Shown here: piece after piece, positions 26,496-35,707 of the stretch | How the letters are laid out: each line of letters starts with the position of its first letter | Position numbering within the stretch: position 1 is the stretch's first letter | Assembly (NCBI GenBank): GCA_902798425.1 | Contig: CADBWR010000006.1 | Span: forward strand, 1 to 64,000 | Source of the DNA: an uncultured Bacteroidales bacterium | GTDB taxonomy: Bacteria > Bacteroidota > Bacteroidia > Bacteroidales > Bacteroidaceae | Direction of reading: 5' to 3' | Length of the DNA: 64,000 nt | Position numbers and translations under genes: made by a program | The notes under the pieces: generated by a model | Database searches by the model: none | The model's input: the letters and a program-made list of their open reading frames with translations, nothing else | What the model was told of the DNA's origin: nothing

Positions 26496-29400
26496 ATGAA
26501 AAGAAGATTAACAATGTTGATGACAATGCTGCTCCTTGTTGTTGGAGCTGCGTTCTCACAAACGAAGGTTAATGGTACCGTTGTTGCCCAGGAAGACAAC
26601 CAACCGGTTATCGGAGTGTCTGTTCTCGTTGTTGGCACAAACATTGGTACTGTTACAGATGCCAATGGTAAGTTCTCGCTTACCGTTCCTGCTGGCAAGT
26701 CACAGTTGCGCTTCACCTATGTAGGTATGGAGACACTGGAAGTCAGCGCTCGTCCAAACATGCGCATCGTTCTCCGCAACGGTGACACCAATCTGGACGA
26801 GATTGTTGTAACTGCTATGGGTATCTCACGTCAGCAGAAGACACTGGGTTACTCAGCACAGACACTGGACAACAGCGAACTGACAGTAGGTAAGGTTACA
26901 GACGTAACCTCTGCGCTAGCTGGTAAGGTTGCCGGTGTTCAGGTGAACTCCACATCTTCAGACCCAGGTCAAGCCAATTCTGTTATCATCCGCGGTATCA
27001 GTTCGATTAACGGTAACAACCAACCCTTGTATGTTGTTGACGGAGTACCCTTGCAGCAGACAACTTTCTCTGGTACTCAGAAGGGACAGGATGAATTTGC
27101 CAACGCAGTTGGTGGTATTTCAAGCCTTAATCCTAACGATATCGAGAACATGACAATTCTGAAGGGTGCTGCCGCTACAGCTCTTTATGGTAGCCGTGCT
27201 GCTAACGGTGTCATCATGATTACCACCAAGCAAGGCAAGAAGGTTGGCGACCGTAATTTCCAAATCAGCTATGATGGTAGCGTGCAGTGGCGTTCAGTAG
27301 CCACCCTTCCAAAAATGCAGAACAAGTTCGGACAGGGATGGAATGGTGGACAAACCTTTATCGAGAATGGCTCTTGGGGTCCTGAATTTGACGGAAGCAT
27401 GCAAGTTTATGGCCCTGTATGGAACAACCAACAGCTGTTGCACCCTTACGTCGCTCAGGAAGACAATATCAAGGACTTCTTCGAAACCGGTGTATCAACC
27501 TCTCATAGCGTATCACTGAATGGTATCAGCAGCGATAACAAGATGACCTACTATCTGAGCTTCTCTCACACCTCAGACAATGGTATTATCCCAGGCGACA
27601 AGGACACCTACAAGCGTAACACCATTGCCTATCGTGGAAGTTATGACGCTACAGAATGGCTAAAGTTGTCAAGCAGTGTCAATCTCTCTACCTCAAAGAC
27701 CAATACCGTAGGTACTTATCAGGGAACATCCATGATTGATGGTGTCCTTGAGTTTCCTCGCGACTTGTCGCTGGTTGACCGCAAGGACTTGTCGAGTGCT
27801 TTCAACACCCCAGAGGCCTGGTTTACTCCTTATGGTGTTACCAACCCATATTGGGCTATTGAAAACAACTACAACCAGAACAATTCTAAGCAAGTATTCG
27901 GTAAAATCCAGGCCGACATCAAGCCCCTTCGTCAGTTAACACTGACCTATCGCTTTGGTTTCGACTACACTGATTATGACCATAAGCTGGGTGTTCCAGA
28001 GATTAATCTGGATGATGCCCTCATCAACAAAGACTATGGTTATGCTCCCTCAAACATGAATCAGGCAGGTTATGTTTCTACAACCTATCTGCGTAAGTAT
28101 GAACTGAACCATGACTTCCTGGCCAACTGGCAGGATAAATATTTTGATGGCAAGTTGGACGTTAACTTGATGGCCGGTGTGAACATGAGCGAGCGCTATC
28201 AGACATTCAGCAGGAACCAGACCGATGGTCTGACTTTCTATACAAATTACTGGGATCTGAGCAATGGAGCCACCAAGACTGAAATCTACGAGAACCAGTA
28301 CAAACGCCGCAATGTCGGTCTCTTGGCAGACTTGACCCTCGGGTGGGACGACATGCTGTACTTAGATCTTACAGCCCGCAACGACTGGTCCTCAACGCTG
28401 CCTTTGGAGAAGAACAGCTACTTCTATCCTGGTGCTACGGTGAGCTGGATTTTCACCCGTCTGATTCCAAAGAACAAGATTTTGGACTTCGGTAAGATCC
28501 GTCTAGCTTATGGTAAGACGGGTAATGACGCTGATGTATATCAAGTTCTTCCTCGCTATGCACAGGGCTACTCTGATGGCTATTATGCTTCTGACCTGAC
28601 CAAGTTCCCATTCAATGGTGTCAACTCTTTCCAGGCTGCTGCAACTATTGGTAGCACCTCGCTGAAACCTGAGATGACTACTGAGTTTGAAATCGGTTTG
28701 AATTTGGCCTTCCTTGACAACCGCATCAATATCGACTTCTCATACTACAATCGTGTTACTGATGACCAAATCTTCACTTTGCCTGTAGACCCCGCAACAG
28801 GTTACAACTGGATGGTGACCAACTTTGGTGAGGTACGCAACCGTGGTATTGAGCTGTTGGTTAACACAACACCTATCCGCACCAAGAACTTCCGTTGGGA
28901 ATTAGGATTCAACTTCTCAAAGAACACCAACAAGGTGCTCTCTATGCCTGCAAGCCTGGATGGCGGCATGGTCAACATCAACTATTTCTCAGGAGGTAAC
29001 GACGCTGTATATATGCGTGCTGTAGAGGGCCTGCCCATGGGTGAGCTCTTCACTTATCTGCCCCAGTACACCGCTGATGGTAAGATTATTGTTGGTGCCA
29101 GTGGTCAGCCGCTGCTGACAGACGAGGTTCAAGATACCGGCAAGAATGTTAATCCCGACTGGACGGGTGGTATAACCACGTCGTTCTCAGCCTATGGCTT
29201 TACACTGAGCGCTGCCTTAGATATCCGTAAAGGTGGCTACATGTTCTCGCGTACGAAGAACTTAATGCAGTTTACGGGTAATGGCGAAGCAACACTCTAC
29301 AACGACCGTAAGCCCTTCATCATACCTAACTCGGTATATGCCGACGGTACACCTAACACCACACCTATCTATGTTGCTGACGGTAGCTATCAGGACTACT

Positions 29401-29699
29401 TTAACAACTATGGTGCCGGTGAGGGCGGCGAGTTCTACCTGATTGATCGTTCGTTTGTCAAGTTGCGTAACGTGACATTGGCATATACACTGCCGAAGTC
29501 ACTGGTTAGCAAGATTTATCTTAGCGAGATAACACTGTCAGTGTTTGCTAATAACCTCTTCACTTGGACACACAAATCAAACCGTTACATTGATCCTGAG
29601 GTATCTTCTTTTGGCAATGATCTCGAAGGTCTCTTCGGAGAGCTGTACTCTAACCCAGCTTGCCGTAACTTCGGTTTCAACGTAGGTATTAAATTCTAA
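26496..29699 (+). CDS. SusC/RagA-family TonB-dependent transporter (locus 2)
   Basis: A 1067-aa outer-membrane importer: signal peptide (MKRRLTMLMTMLLLVVGAAF), regulatory-like domain (VNGTVVAQEDNQPVIGVSVL), TonB-box-like LDEIVVTAMG, plug (PLYVVDGVPL; NMTILKGAAATALYGSRAAN) and barrel ending in GIKF. The ATG at 26496 is preferred to the in-frame TTG at 26484. It abuts the susD gene. The four-gene order with BT_2262-like and BT_2261-like lipoproteins matches the Bacteroides thetaiotaomicron BT2264-BT2261 complex, which was found with bound peptides; peptide import is therefore the favoured role. Confidence 0.95.
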   Translation: MKRRLTMLMTMLLLVVGAAFSQTKVNGTVVAQEDNQPVIGVSVLVVGTNIGTVTDANGKFSLTVPAGKSQLRFTYVGMETLEVSARPNMRIVLRNGDTNLDEIVVTAMGISRQQKTLGYSAQTLDNSELTVGKVTDVTSALAGKVAGVQVNSTSSDPGQANSVIIRGISSINGNNQPLYVVDGVPLQQTTFSGTQKGQDEFANAVGGISSLNPNDIENMTILKGAAATALYGSRAANGVIMITTKQGKKVGDRNFQISYDGSVQWRSVATLPKMQNKFGQGWNGGQTFIENGSWGPEFDGSMQVYGPVWNNQQLLHPYVAQEDNIKDFFETGVSTSHSVSLNGISSDNKMTYYLSFSHTSDNGIIPGDKDTYKRNTIAYRGSYDATEWLKLSSSVNLSTSKTNTVGTYQGTSMIDGVLEFPRDLSLVDRKDLSSAFNTPEAWFTPYGVTNPYWAIENNYNQNNSKQVFGKIQADIKPLRQLTLTYRFGFDYTDYDHKLGVPEINLDDALINKDYGYAPSNMNQAGYVSTTYLRKYELNHDFLANWQDKYFDGKLDVNLMAGVNMSERYQTFSRNQTDGLTFYTNYWDLSNGATKTEIYENQYKRRNVGLLADLTLGWDDMLYLDLTARNDWSSTLPLEKNSYFYPGATVSWIFTRLIPKNKILDFGKIRLAYGKTGNDADVYQVLPRYAQGYSDGYYASDLTKFPFNGVNSFQAAATIGSTSLKPEMTTEFEIGLNLAFLDNRINIDFSYYNRVTDDQIFTLPVDPATGYNWMVTNFGEVRNRGIELLVNTTPIRTKNFRWELGFNFSKNTNKVLSMPASLDGGMVNINYFSGGNDAVYMRAVEGLPMGELFTYLPQYTADGKIIVGASGQPLLTDEVQDTGKNVNPDWTGGITTSFSAYGFTLSAALDIRKGGYMFSRTKNLMQFTGNGEATLYNDRKPFIIPNSVYADGTPNTTPIYVADGSYQDYFNNYGAGEGGEFYLIDRSFVKLRNVTLAYTLPKSLVSKIYLSEITLSVFANNLFTWTHKSNRYIDPEVSSFGNDLEGLFGELYSNPACRNFGFNVGIKF

Positions 29700-29720
29700 A
29701 TGAAAAGGAGAACTAAAGTT

Positions 29721-31232
29721 ATGAAGAAATTCGCAATTATATCAACAATTGTTTTGGGCTTGGCTACAACTTCCTGTGACAACTACCTGGACATTAACCA
29801 AGACCCCAACTCGCCATCAGAATCCATGATGACAGCAGACATCATGATGCCTGCAGCAGAAATGAACCTTGCAGGCAGCTATGGCGACTTTGCACGTATT
29901 ACAGGCGGCTATTTTGCACAGTATTATGTACAGGCTTTCGGTACATCAAACTATCTGGACTATAGTCAGTTCAAAATGTCGGCTACTCGTTCTAGCTCGT
30001 TCTACAGGCAGTTGAACCAGCGTGCTCTGAAAAATTTGACGACCATTCGTTCTTTGACCAAAAACAGCGGTGACTGGGGGTCTTATCTGGCTGCTACCAC
30101 ATTGTGGGCTTTTAGCTATCAGATCCTGGTCGATGCTTATGGAGAACTGCCCTTCAAAGAGGCTTTTGATGTTAACAATCCATCACCTCACTATGACCAG
30201 GGTCAGGACATCTATAATGCTATCGTAGCAGAACTTGACGATGCTCTGTCTAAGGCAGATGCCAGCGACATAGTCGCTACCAACTTCCTCTTCAAAGGTC
30301 AGAAGGCCGCCAACTGGATAAAGTTTGCCAAGGCAGTGAAGTTGAAGATTCTGATGCGTGAGAGCGCTGTTGCCAATGTTGACGCACAGATTGCCGCCCT
30401 CGTTCAGGAGAATGATTTTCCCACTGACGACGTAGCCTACCAGGGTATCTGGAAGAACGAGAGTGGTTCTTTGAGCCCCTTCTATGCCGAGGAGTTCTCA
30501 ACTATTTGGGGTTCTACACAGATTAACGTTGTTGCAAACGTTGCAATTATCGGCACCATGCAGCAGAAGAACGCCAATGGTGACGTTGTCTATTCTGATC
30601 CCCGTCTGCCAGCCTTTTTCGAGACTAACAGCGCAGGTGAATACACAGGTGGAATCTCAGGTTCAAACTTCTCTACTTCTGACAGCTACAAGTCAACCTA
30701 CTGGTGTCGTCCTGTTGCTAGCTTCGACATGCCCGTATACATGCTGACCGTAGCTGAGACAGAGTTCTTCATTGCGGAGTACTATGCCAAGAATGGTGAT
30801 GCTACTCAGGCCGAGGCACACTACAATGCAGCTATTGACGCCTCTTGTAAGACCGCTAAGGTAAGTGGTGCTGATGCTATCAAGGCACAGTTCCCCTACG
30901 ACCAGAGCAACTACAAGAAGTGCATTGGTATTCAGAAGTGGATTTCTCTGGCAGGTGTTAACACTTTTGAAGGTTGGTGCGAGGCTCGTCGTCTGGACTA
31001 TCCCGCATTTGGTACCGTAAGAGGTATTGACATGTATAATGAGAATAGTGATGCTTCTTATAAGCCGGATTTGTACGTCCCCGGTACGTTCTACACACCT
31101 ATTAAGGTAGAAGACAAGGTCGGTGAAAACAAACTCCTTGAGCGCTGGATCTATGCAGAGAGTTCTTCTGCGCGTAATGGTAACTCACCTGTGTTCCCTG
31201 GTTACACCGAACCTGTTTTTTGGGGTAAGTAA
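29721..31232 (+). CDS. SusD-like lipoprotein (locus 2)
   Basis: A 503-aa lipoprotein with a SusD-like_2 fold: signal peptide and lipobox (GLATTSCDNYLDINQDPN), early motif MMPAAEMNLAGSYGDFARIT and helical repeats. I prefer the ATG at 29721 (MKKFAIIST) to that at 29700, because an AAAGGAGA stretch lies 8-15 bp before it and the signal peptide then starts cleanly. It lies directly behind susC and should form the lid of that transporter. Confidence 0.9.
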   Translation: MKKFAIISTIVLGLATTSCDNYLDINQDPNSPSESMMTADIMMPAAEMNLAGSYGDFARITGGYFAQYYVQAFGTSNYLDYSQFKMSATRSSSFYRQLNQRALKNLTTIRSLTKNSGDWGSYLAATTLWAFSYQILVDAYGELPFKEAFDVNNPSPHYDQGQDIYNAIVAELDDALSKADASDIVATNFLFKGQKAANWIKFAKAVKLKILMRESAVANVDAQIAALVQENDFPTDDVAYQGIWKNESGSLSPFYAEEFSTIWGSTQINVVANVAIIGTMQQKNANGDVVYSDPRLPAFFETNSAGEYTGGISGSNFSTSDSYKSTYWCRPVASFDMPVYMLTVAETEFFIAEYYAKNGDATQAEAHYNAAIDASCKTAKVSGADAIKAQFPYDQSNYKKCIGIQKWISLAGVNTFEGWCEARRLDYPAFGTVRGIDMYNENSDASYKPDLYVPGTFYTPIKVEDKVGENKLLERWIYAESSSARNGNSPVFPGYTEPVFWGK

Positions 31233-31255
31233 ACAATTATTTAATTGCCAAGACA

Positions 31256-31948
31256 ATGAAAAAGAACATATTATTCATGACAATGCTTGCAATGGCAGGG
31301 TTTACACTGTCCAGTTGCAGCGATAAAGAGACAGAAGGCACAAGTCGCATCACCACGTATGCTGTACTTGAGCTGAACGGCGATGCCTATGAGACAGTAC
31401 AGTTGGGCAGTTCCTATAATGATCCAGGTTGTACAGCCAAGATGGGTGACGAAGATGTTACTGACAAAATCGTTACTGACGGTGCTGTCAACACGAATAA
31501 GTTGGGCTACTACGACCTGAGCTATCGTGTCATCAATGCTGATGGTTTTGCAGCCACCGCTTCACGCACAGTGGCTGTTGTTGACAAGGCTAATTTTGCC
31601 AGCCCCTATTTCGCTGAGAGTCAGTATGGCTCACGCCATTTTTACAATGCGCCTATCGCTATTGAGGACAATGGCGATGGTACCTACACCATCGAGGACT
31701 TGGCTGGTGGCTTCTATAGCTACGGACGTTATCCTGGCTACGACGCTATGGGCTACGACTTCTTCTTGGATGCTACACTGAGTCTGAATGCTGATAATAC
31801 CATCAACTTGGTAGAGTGCAATGGCGCTAACTGGTATTGGGGTGAACCAATGACTCTGACTAGCGGTACCTACGACCCTGCAACAGGAACCGTCACGCTG
31901 GTTCTCGACTTTGACGGTACTCCCATGTATGTAACATTAACAAAGTAA
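31256..31948 (+). CDS. BT_2262-like surface lipoprotein with Ig-like domain
   Basis: A 230-aa lipoprotein: lipobox in FTLSSCSDKE, an Ig-like DUF5011-type domain (about 35-110, ending ASRTVAVVDK) and a C-terminal domain of the DUF5012/BT_2262 kind (YGSRHFYNAP, GDGTYTIEDLAGGFYSYGR). It lies 23 bp behind susD and 6 bp before the next lipoprotein. In the related Bacteroides complex this type of protein sits on the outside of the SusCD transporter. Confidence 0.8.
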   Translation: MKKNILFMTMLAMAGFTLSSCSDKETEGTSRITTYAVLELNGDAYETVQLGSSYNDPGCTAKMGDEDVTDKIVTDGAVNTNKLGYYDLSYRVINADGFAATASRTVAVVDKANFASPYFAESQYGSRHFYNAPIAIEDNGDGTYTIEDLAGGFYSYGRYPGYDAMGYDFFLDATLSLNADNTINLVECNGANWYWGEPMTLTSGTYDPATGTVTLVLDFDGTPMYVTLTK

Positions 31949-31954
31949 ACAACA

Positions 31955-32494
31955 ATGAAGAAAGTATTATATTTTGCAAGCGTGCTGTTCTGTGCTGCTC
32001 TTTTCTCATGTGAGAAAGAGGATATTGGTGGCACTGAAACAGAATCGATGGCTGGTGACTGGTATGTTACCGTAGAAGCAGTCGATGAAAATGGTAATGT
32101 GGTAGATCCAGACTTCAATGGAAAACGCGTACACATGATGACCTACAACACTGCTGCCAACAGCGCTTCAGAGATGTATGTCGATGACCTCGGCACTGAG
32201 AATGGAGAGTTTCTTGGTATGAAGGCTAAGGTGGTGTGCAATCCCAGTGCTATGACCTTTGCGTCAAATGGCACCGTTGCCAACGAGACTTCACACAGCA
32301 AGAAAGTTTCCGACGACCTTCAGATTACCGATGGTAAGATTATGCTTGGTGCTGGTCATCAGAACAATGGTAGCGTTGCAGACTCAATCGACTTCTGGAT
32401 GGAGTACAGTTCTGATGCCTATGCCACTCAGTATAATTATAAGAAATACCATATCCATGGTGTGCGTTACTCAGGTCTGGCAGAGAACGACTAA
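31955..32494 (+). CDS. BT_2261-like lipid-binding-fold lipoprotein
   Basis: A 179-aa lipoprotein (lipobox AALFSCEKED) whose sequence, including MAGDWYVTVEAVDENG and a C-terminal YKKYHIHGVRYSG, fits the Lipid_bd putative lipocalin-like family (BT_2261 type). It is the last gene of SusC/SusD locus 2 and is followed by a strong terminator. Enzyme activity is not evident. Confidence 0.78.
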   Translation: MKKVLYFASVLFCAALFSCEKEDIGGTETESMAGDWYVTVEAVDENGNVVDPDFNGKRVHMMTYNTAANSASEMYVDDLGTENGEFLGMKAKVVCNPSAMTFASNGTVANETSHSKKVSDDLQITDGKIMLGAGHQNNGSVADSIDFWMEYSSDAYATQYNYKKYHIHGVRYSGLAEND

Positions 32495-32527
32495 TCCTAC
32501 GTAGCAGAAATCGCAAGCGTACAATTC

Positions 32528-32563
32528 GGGAGGCAATCCGCAAGGCATTGCCTCCCTTTTTTT
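32528..32563 (+). terminator. Terminator of SusC/SusD locus 2
   Basis: Perfect 10-bp stem GGGAGGCAAT/ATTGCCTCCC with a 9-nt loop and seven T residues, 34 bp after the last stop codon. Confidence 0.95.
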
Positions 32564-32913
32564 ATCTCACTATATCTGTTGTTGCTGCACACAAAAACAG
32601 CAGCCATATTGTGCAAGAAAAAAATGTTTTTGTTTAAATTGCCTACATTGCCTACATATCTTACATTCAACACTGAAAATCAGATTGTTATGCAATGTAA
32701 GCAACGAAACATTTAAATCTTTGCCTACACGACAAGTCTCAACATGCAATATTTGAGGCTACTTCTTAGACTGCGAAAGAAGTTATTCCAGGCTGTGGAA
32801 AGATTATTCCAGGCTGTGGAAAGATTATTCCAGGCTGTGGAATAATTTTTCAAATACGTAGCGAATTATCTGACAAGATAATAAGCGAATTGTTCGACAA
32901 AAGAATAAGCGGC
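32564..32913. other. Repeat-bearing intergenic region
   Basis: About 350 bp between two convergent units, with no open frame of note. The left half is A/T-rich with CCTACAT-like repeats (near 32,640-32,660). The right half holds the 21-bp and 24-bp repeat pairs described separately. Confidence 0.6.
32782..32844. repeat. Three tandem 21-bp repeats with hairpin arms
   Basis: Three copies of a 21-bp unit built on TTATTCCAGGCTGTGGAA, each with inverted arms TTCCA/TGGAA. The third copy forms a perfect 9-bp stem (ATTATTCCA/TGGAATAAT, 32824-32846) followed by five T residues, so it could act as a plus-strand terminator. Two 24-bp units beginning GCGAATT (32861-32884, 32885-32908) follow at once. 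Confidence 0.85.
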
Positions 32914-33765
32914 TTACTTAACCAGCACCACCAAGTATTTGCTGGTCGACCAGAAGAGCTGCGGATTGGTGATGCGCAGAATATACTGTTTGTTGGCATC
33001 AGGCTGGAGGGTATAGCTCGACTGCGGATGAGCCGTCAATATCTTGGCAGAGCGGCTGTAGAGGCGTATCTCTTTGTCTATGCGGATGTCAATCTTCGTA
33101 AAGTAGTCGCGATTGAAATTGGAGCGTAGCACTTTGCCATCTTCGATGATACGCTGCTCTTTCAATTCCTTCTTTGTGCCATAGACAAACCAGGCCGTAT
33201 TCAGCTGCTTGTCCTGTACGTTGATGGTCTGCGTCTTCTGCGTGCTCTCCTCCTGCAGATGGACAACATTACCCGAGAGCGTTGTCACTTGCTGGTTCAG
33301 CTCACCTATCTGCACATCCTTGGCCTGCAACTCAGCCTGCAACTGGCGCAGCTGAACGTCTTTCTCCTCCAACTGGCGGGTAAGGGTCTCCAGCGTGCGA
33401 CGCAGCTGGTCTGCCTTGACGGAGCTCTGGCGTAGCTGACTGCGCAACTTACTGATCAACTCACGGTTCTGCTGCATCTGACCCTGGATGAACTCCAGAT
33501 TCTCGCGGATGCGCTCTGCCGACGTACTCCCCTCGCCTGCCTTGGCAAGGGTTACACGTTCTTCAGCCTCGTTGATGGCTTGGAAACCGTCCTGTATATC
33601 GTTCATCGTCGCCATCATGTCGTCTATCTCGTTGTCTTTCTGCTCGATGATACGTGTCAGTGAGTCACGCTGTTGCAACAGCGCCTCCTCAGCGGCATTA
33701 TTCTTTTTCTGTGTACATGCAGTCAATGCCAACAAGCAAAGGGCTGCCATCACTAATTTCTTCAT
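32914..33765 (-). CDS. Coiled-coil lipoprotein, Cbp1-like adhesin family
   Basis: A 283-aa lipoprotein (lipobox ALTACTQKK) with a long coiled coil from about residue 28 to 190 (heptads of Leu, Ile, Gln and Glu, e.g. QLEEKDVQLRQLQAELQAKD) and a C-terminal beta-rich domain (TAWFVYGTKKELKEQ, SYTLQPDANKQYILRI, SKYLVVLV). It resembles the conserved Bacteroidales family annotated as Cbp1-type collagen-binding adhesin; collagen binding is not implied by the sequence. It follows rsmI by 41 bp and may be cotranscribed. Confidence 0.65.
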   Translation of the reverse strand: MKKLVMAALCLLALTACTQKKNNAAEEALLQQRDSLTRIIEQKDNEIDDMMATMNDIQDGFQAINEAEERVTLAKAGEGSTSAERIRENLEFIQGQMQQNRELISKLRSQLRQSSVKADQLRRTLETLTRQLEEKDVQLRQLQAELQAKDVQIGELNQQVTTLSGNVVHLQEESTQKTQTINVQDKQLNTAWFVYGTKKELKEQRIIEDGKVLRSNFNRDYFTKIDIRIDKEIRLYSRSAKILTAHPQSSYTLQPDANKQYILRITNPQLFWSTSKYLVVLVK

Positions 33766-33806
33766 CTCTTCTAATTTCGTTATTAGGTTATTTCATTAAG
33801 TCGTTA

Positions 33807-34478
33807 TCACGATTTGCCTGCCAGAACAATGACGAACTCACCGCGAGGCTCGTGTTCCTGGAAGTGGGCTATTACCTCCTGCAAGGTGCCGCGGACACTC
33901 TCTTCGTGAACTTTGGAGATTTCACGGCAACAGCTGACCAACCGCTCAGAACCGAAAACCTCGCAGAACTGCTGCAGCGTCTTCAGTACGCGGTAGGGCG
34001 ACTCGTAGAACACCATGGTGCGCTCCTCATCGACCAGACTCTGCAACTTGGTCTGGCGCCCTTTCTTCTGGGGCAGAAAACCCTCGAAGCAGAAACGGTC
34101 GCAAGGCAGTCCGCTGCTGACCAGCGCAGGAACGAAAGCCGTAGCACCAGGCAGCGTCTGCACCTCAATGCCAGCCTTCACAGCCTCACGTACCAGGAAG
34201 AATCCAGGGTCAGAGATGCCAGGCGTACCAGCGTCGCTGATCAGTGCCACTGTCTGTCCTGCCTGCAGTCGCTCTATGACGGAGGCTGAGGTGCCATGCT
34301 CGTTGAACTTATGGTGAGACAACAGATGCTGTTTGATGTCGAAATGCTTCAGCAGAATACCCGATGTGCGCGTATCCTCCGCCAGCACTACGTCAGCCTC
34401 CTTCAGAATACGGATAGCTCGCAGTGTGATATCCTCCATATTTCCCACGGGCGTGGGTACAATATATAATATTCCCAT
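33807..34478 (-). CDS. rsmI: 16S rRNA (cytidine(1402)-2'-O)-methyltransferase
   Basis: A 223-aa AdoMet-dependent methylase of the tetrapyrrole-methylase fold, modifying C1402 in the decoding centre. Start motif LYIVPTPVGNMEDIT, then VVLAEDTRTSGILL, ALISDAGTPGISDPGF and the PGATAFVPALV loop are all present. The frame could begin with GTG at 34484; I choose the ATG at 34478. A TAACTTTG box (34487-34494, minus strand) leaves a leader of only a few nucleotides. Divergent from tdk. Confidence 0.95.
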   Translation of the reverse strand: MGILYIVPTPVGNMEDITLRAIRILKEADVVLAEDTRTSGILLKHFDIKQHLLSHHKFNEHGTSASVIERLQAGQTVALISDAGTPGISDPGFFLVREAVKAGIEVQTLPGATAFVPALVSSGLPCDRFCFEGFLPQKKGRQTKLQSLVDEERTMVFYESPYRVLKTLQQFCEVFGSERLVSCCREISKVHEESVRGTLQEVIAHFQEHEPRGEFVIVLAGKS

Positions 34479-34517
34479 AATCACTGCAAAGTTAGCAATT
34501 TTCGCACAAAACTACTA

Positions 34518-34557
34518 TCCTTTAACTCCCTTTAACTCCTTTAACTTCTTCAACTCC
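34518..34557. repeat. Short repeats TTTAACTCC before tdk
   Basis: Three to four copies of TTTAACT separated by 2-3 pyrimidines, in the rsmI-tdk intergenic region, just upstream of the tdk -7 box. It is the complement of the GAAGTTAAA array at 49,923. Confidence 0.7.
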
Positions 34558-34568
34558 CTAAAAAATCT

Positions 34569-34576
34569 TATCTTTG
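34569..34576 (+). promoter_or_regulatory. tdk -7 box giving a leaderless transcript
   Basis: TATCTTTG ends 4 bp before the tdk ATG. With the usual spacing, transcription should start at or next to the A of the start codon. No good -33 TTTG is seen; the TTTAACT repeats occupy that place. Confidence 0.6.
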
Positions 34577-34580
34577 CACC

Positions 34581-35192
34581 ATGATTACATTTCCAGCATC
34601 GGGCGAGGCACGCCGCCCAGGAAGAATAGAAGTAGTGTGCGGCTCCATGTTCTCCGGCAAAACCGAGGAACTGATTCGTCGTCTGCGCCGTGCACAGTTT
34701 GCCAAGCAGAAGGTAGAAATCTTCAAGCCTGCCATTGACACCCGCTATAGCGACGAAGAGGTGGTCAGCCACGACCACAACGCTATACCCTCCACCCCAC
34801 TCGACTCCTCAGCCAGCATTCTGCTGCTGTCCAGCGACATCGATGTGGTGGGCATTGACGAGGCGCAGTTCTTCGACGACGGACTGGTCAGCGTCTGCAA
34901 CGAGTTGGCCAACCGTGGCATTCGCGTAATTATCGCCGGACTCGACATGGACTTCAAGGGAGTGCCTTTTGGTCCGATGCCTGCCCTCTGTGCCATTGCC
35001 GACGACGTCACTAAGGTGCATGCTATCTGCGTGAAGTGCGGCTCACTGGCATACCTCAGTCACCGCACCGTAGCGAACGACAAGCGTGTGTTACTGGGTG
35101 AGACACAGGAGTATGAGCCCCTTTGCCGCGAATGCTATCAGAAAGCTATTGAAGAAGAGGAAAGAGCGAAAAATGAAAAAACTGCCCAATAA
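34581..35192 (+). CDS. tdk: Thymidine kinase (type II)
   Basis: A 203-aa cytosolic kinase phosphorylating thymidine with ATP. P-loop GSMFSGKT at 21-28, the catalytic DEAQFF at 93-98 (Glu94), the lasso region and structural zinc cysteines (CVKCG and CREC) are present. Length is normal. The N-terminus is short before [10 protein letters not shown], so the ATG adjoining the promoter is credible. Confidence 0.95.
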   Translation: MITFPASGEARRPGRIEVVCGSMFSGKTEELIRRLRRAQFAKQKVEIFKPAIDTRYSDEEVVSHDHNAIPSTPLDSSASILLLSSDIDVVGIDEAQFFDDGLVSVCNELANRGIRVIIAGLDMDFKGVPFGPMPALCAIADDVTKVHAICVKCGSLAYLSHRTVANDKRVLLGETQEYEPLCRECYQKAIEEEERAKNEKTAQ

Positions 35193-35193
35193 A

Positions 35194-35225
35194 TTTGGCC
35201 AATTCATTTTTTTTGTGTAATTTTG
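35194..35225 (+). promoter_or_regulatory. tRNA-Lys promoter
   Basis: TTTG (35194-35197), 20 bp, TAATTTTG (35218-35225). It starts directly behind the tdk stop codon. Confidence 0.75.
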
Positions 35226-35249
35226 CACCCGCTTTTTAGCAATACGGTC

Positions 35250-35322
35250 GATCCGCTAGCTCAGTTGGTAGAGCACAACACTTTTAATGTTGGGGTCTTG
35301 GGTTCGAGCCCCAAGCGGATCA
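35250..35322 (+). tRNA. tRNA-Lys (anticodon TTT)
   Basis: Cloverleaf of 73 nt: acceptor GATCCGC/GCGGATC with discriminator A, D-loop AGCTCAGTTGGTAGAGC, anticodon stem CAACA/TGTTG around CTTTTAA, and T-loop GGTTCGAGCC. The 3' CCA is not encoded. Followed by a terminator. Confidence 0.96.
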
Positions 35323-35323
35323 C

Positions 35324-35351
35324 AAAAAGAGGTCTTAACGACCTCTTTTTT
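35324..35351 (+). terminator. tRNA-Lys terminator
   Basis: Stem AAAAAGAGGTC/GACCTCTTTTT with loop TTAAC and a T-run, starting 2 nt after the tRNA. Confidence 0.9.
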
Positions 35352-35431
35352 GTTGCTTGAGCCCCAAATGGAGCAAAAAAAATCCTGCTACAGTCAATTG
35401 ACTTTCGCAGGATTCATAATGAAAGGAGGAG

Positions 35432-35504
35432 TGGTACCTCCAGGAATCGAACCGGGGACACACGGATTTTCAGTCCGATGCTCTACCAACTGAGCTAAGG
35501 CACC
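35432..35504 (-). tRNA. tRNA-Phe (anticodon GAA)
   Basis: 73-nt cloverleaf on the minus strand: acceptor GGTGCCT/AGGTACC with discriminator A, D-arm TAGCTCAGTTGGTAGAGCA, anticodon loop CTGAAAA, T-loop GGTTCGATTCC. CCA is not encoded. Convergent with tRNA-Lys. Confidence 0.96.
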
Positions 35505-35540
35505 AAGTTTAGATCACTGCATTCCTTTCGTTTGCGGGTG

Positions 35541-35572
35541 CAAAGGTACGAAGAAAAAAACAATCTGCCAAA
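35541..35572 (-). promoter_or_regulatory. tRNA-Phe promoter
   Basis: On the minus strand TTTG (35569-35572), 20 bp, TACCTTTG (35541-35548): full consensus. Confidence 0.75.
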
Positions 35573-35707
35573 CTTTTCTCCAATTATTTTTCGACATTGG
35601 CTAAAAAAGTCGTTTCAATTAAAAAAAAGATATACAAGTGTGGTGCTATTCGTAAAAAAATTGTATCTTTGTAGCCGCAAGCATTTCCTATTACAATAAT
35701 TGACGGC

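Noticed and set aside
35287-35493. 68-codon frame across the two tRNA genes
   Set aside because: It is made up of tRNA-Lys, its terminator and antisense tRNA-Phe sequence.
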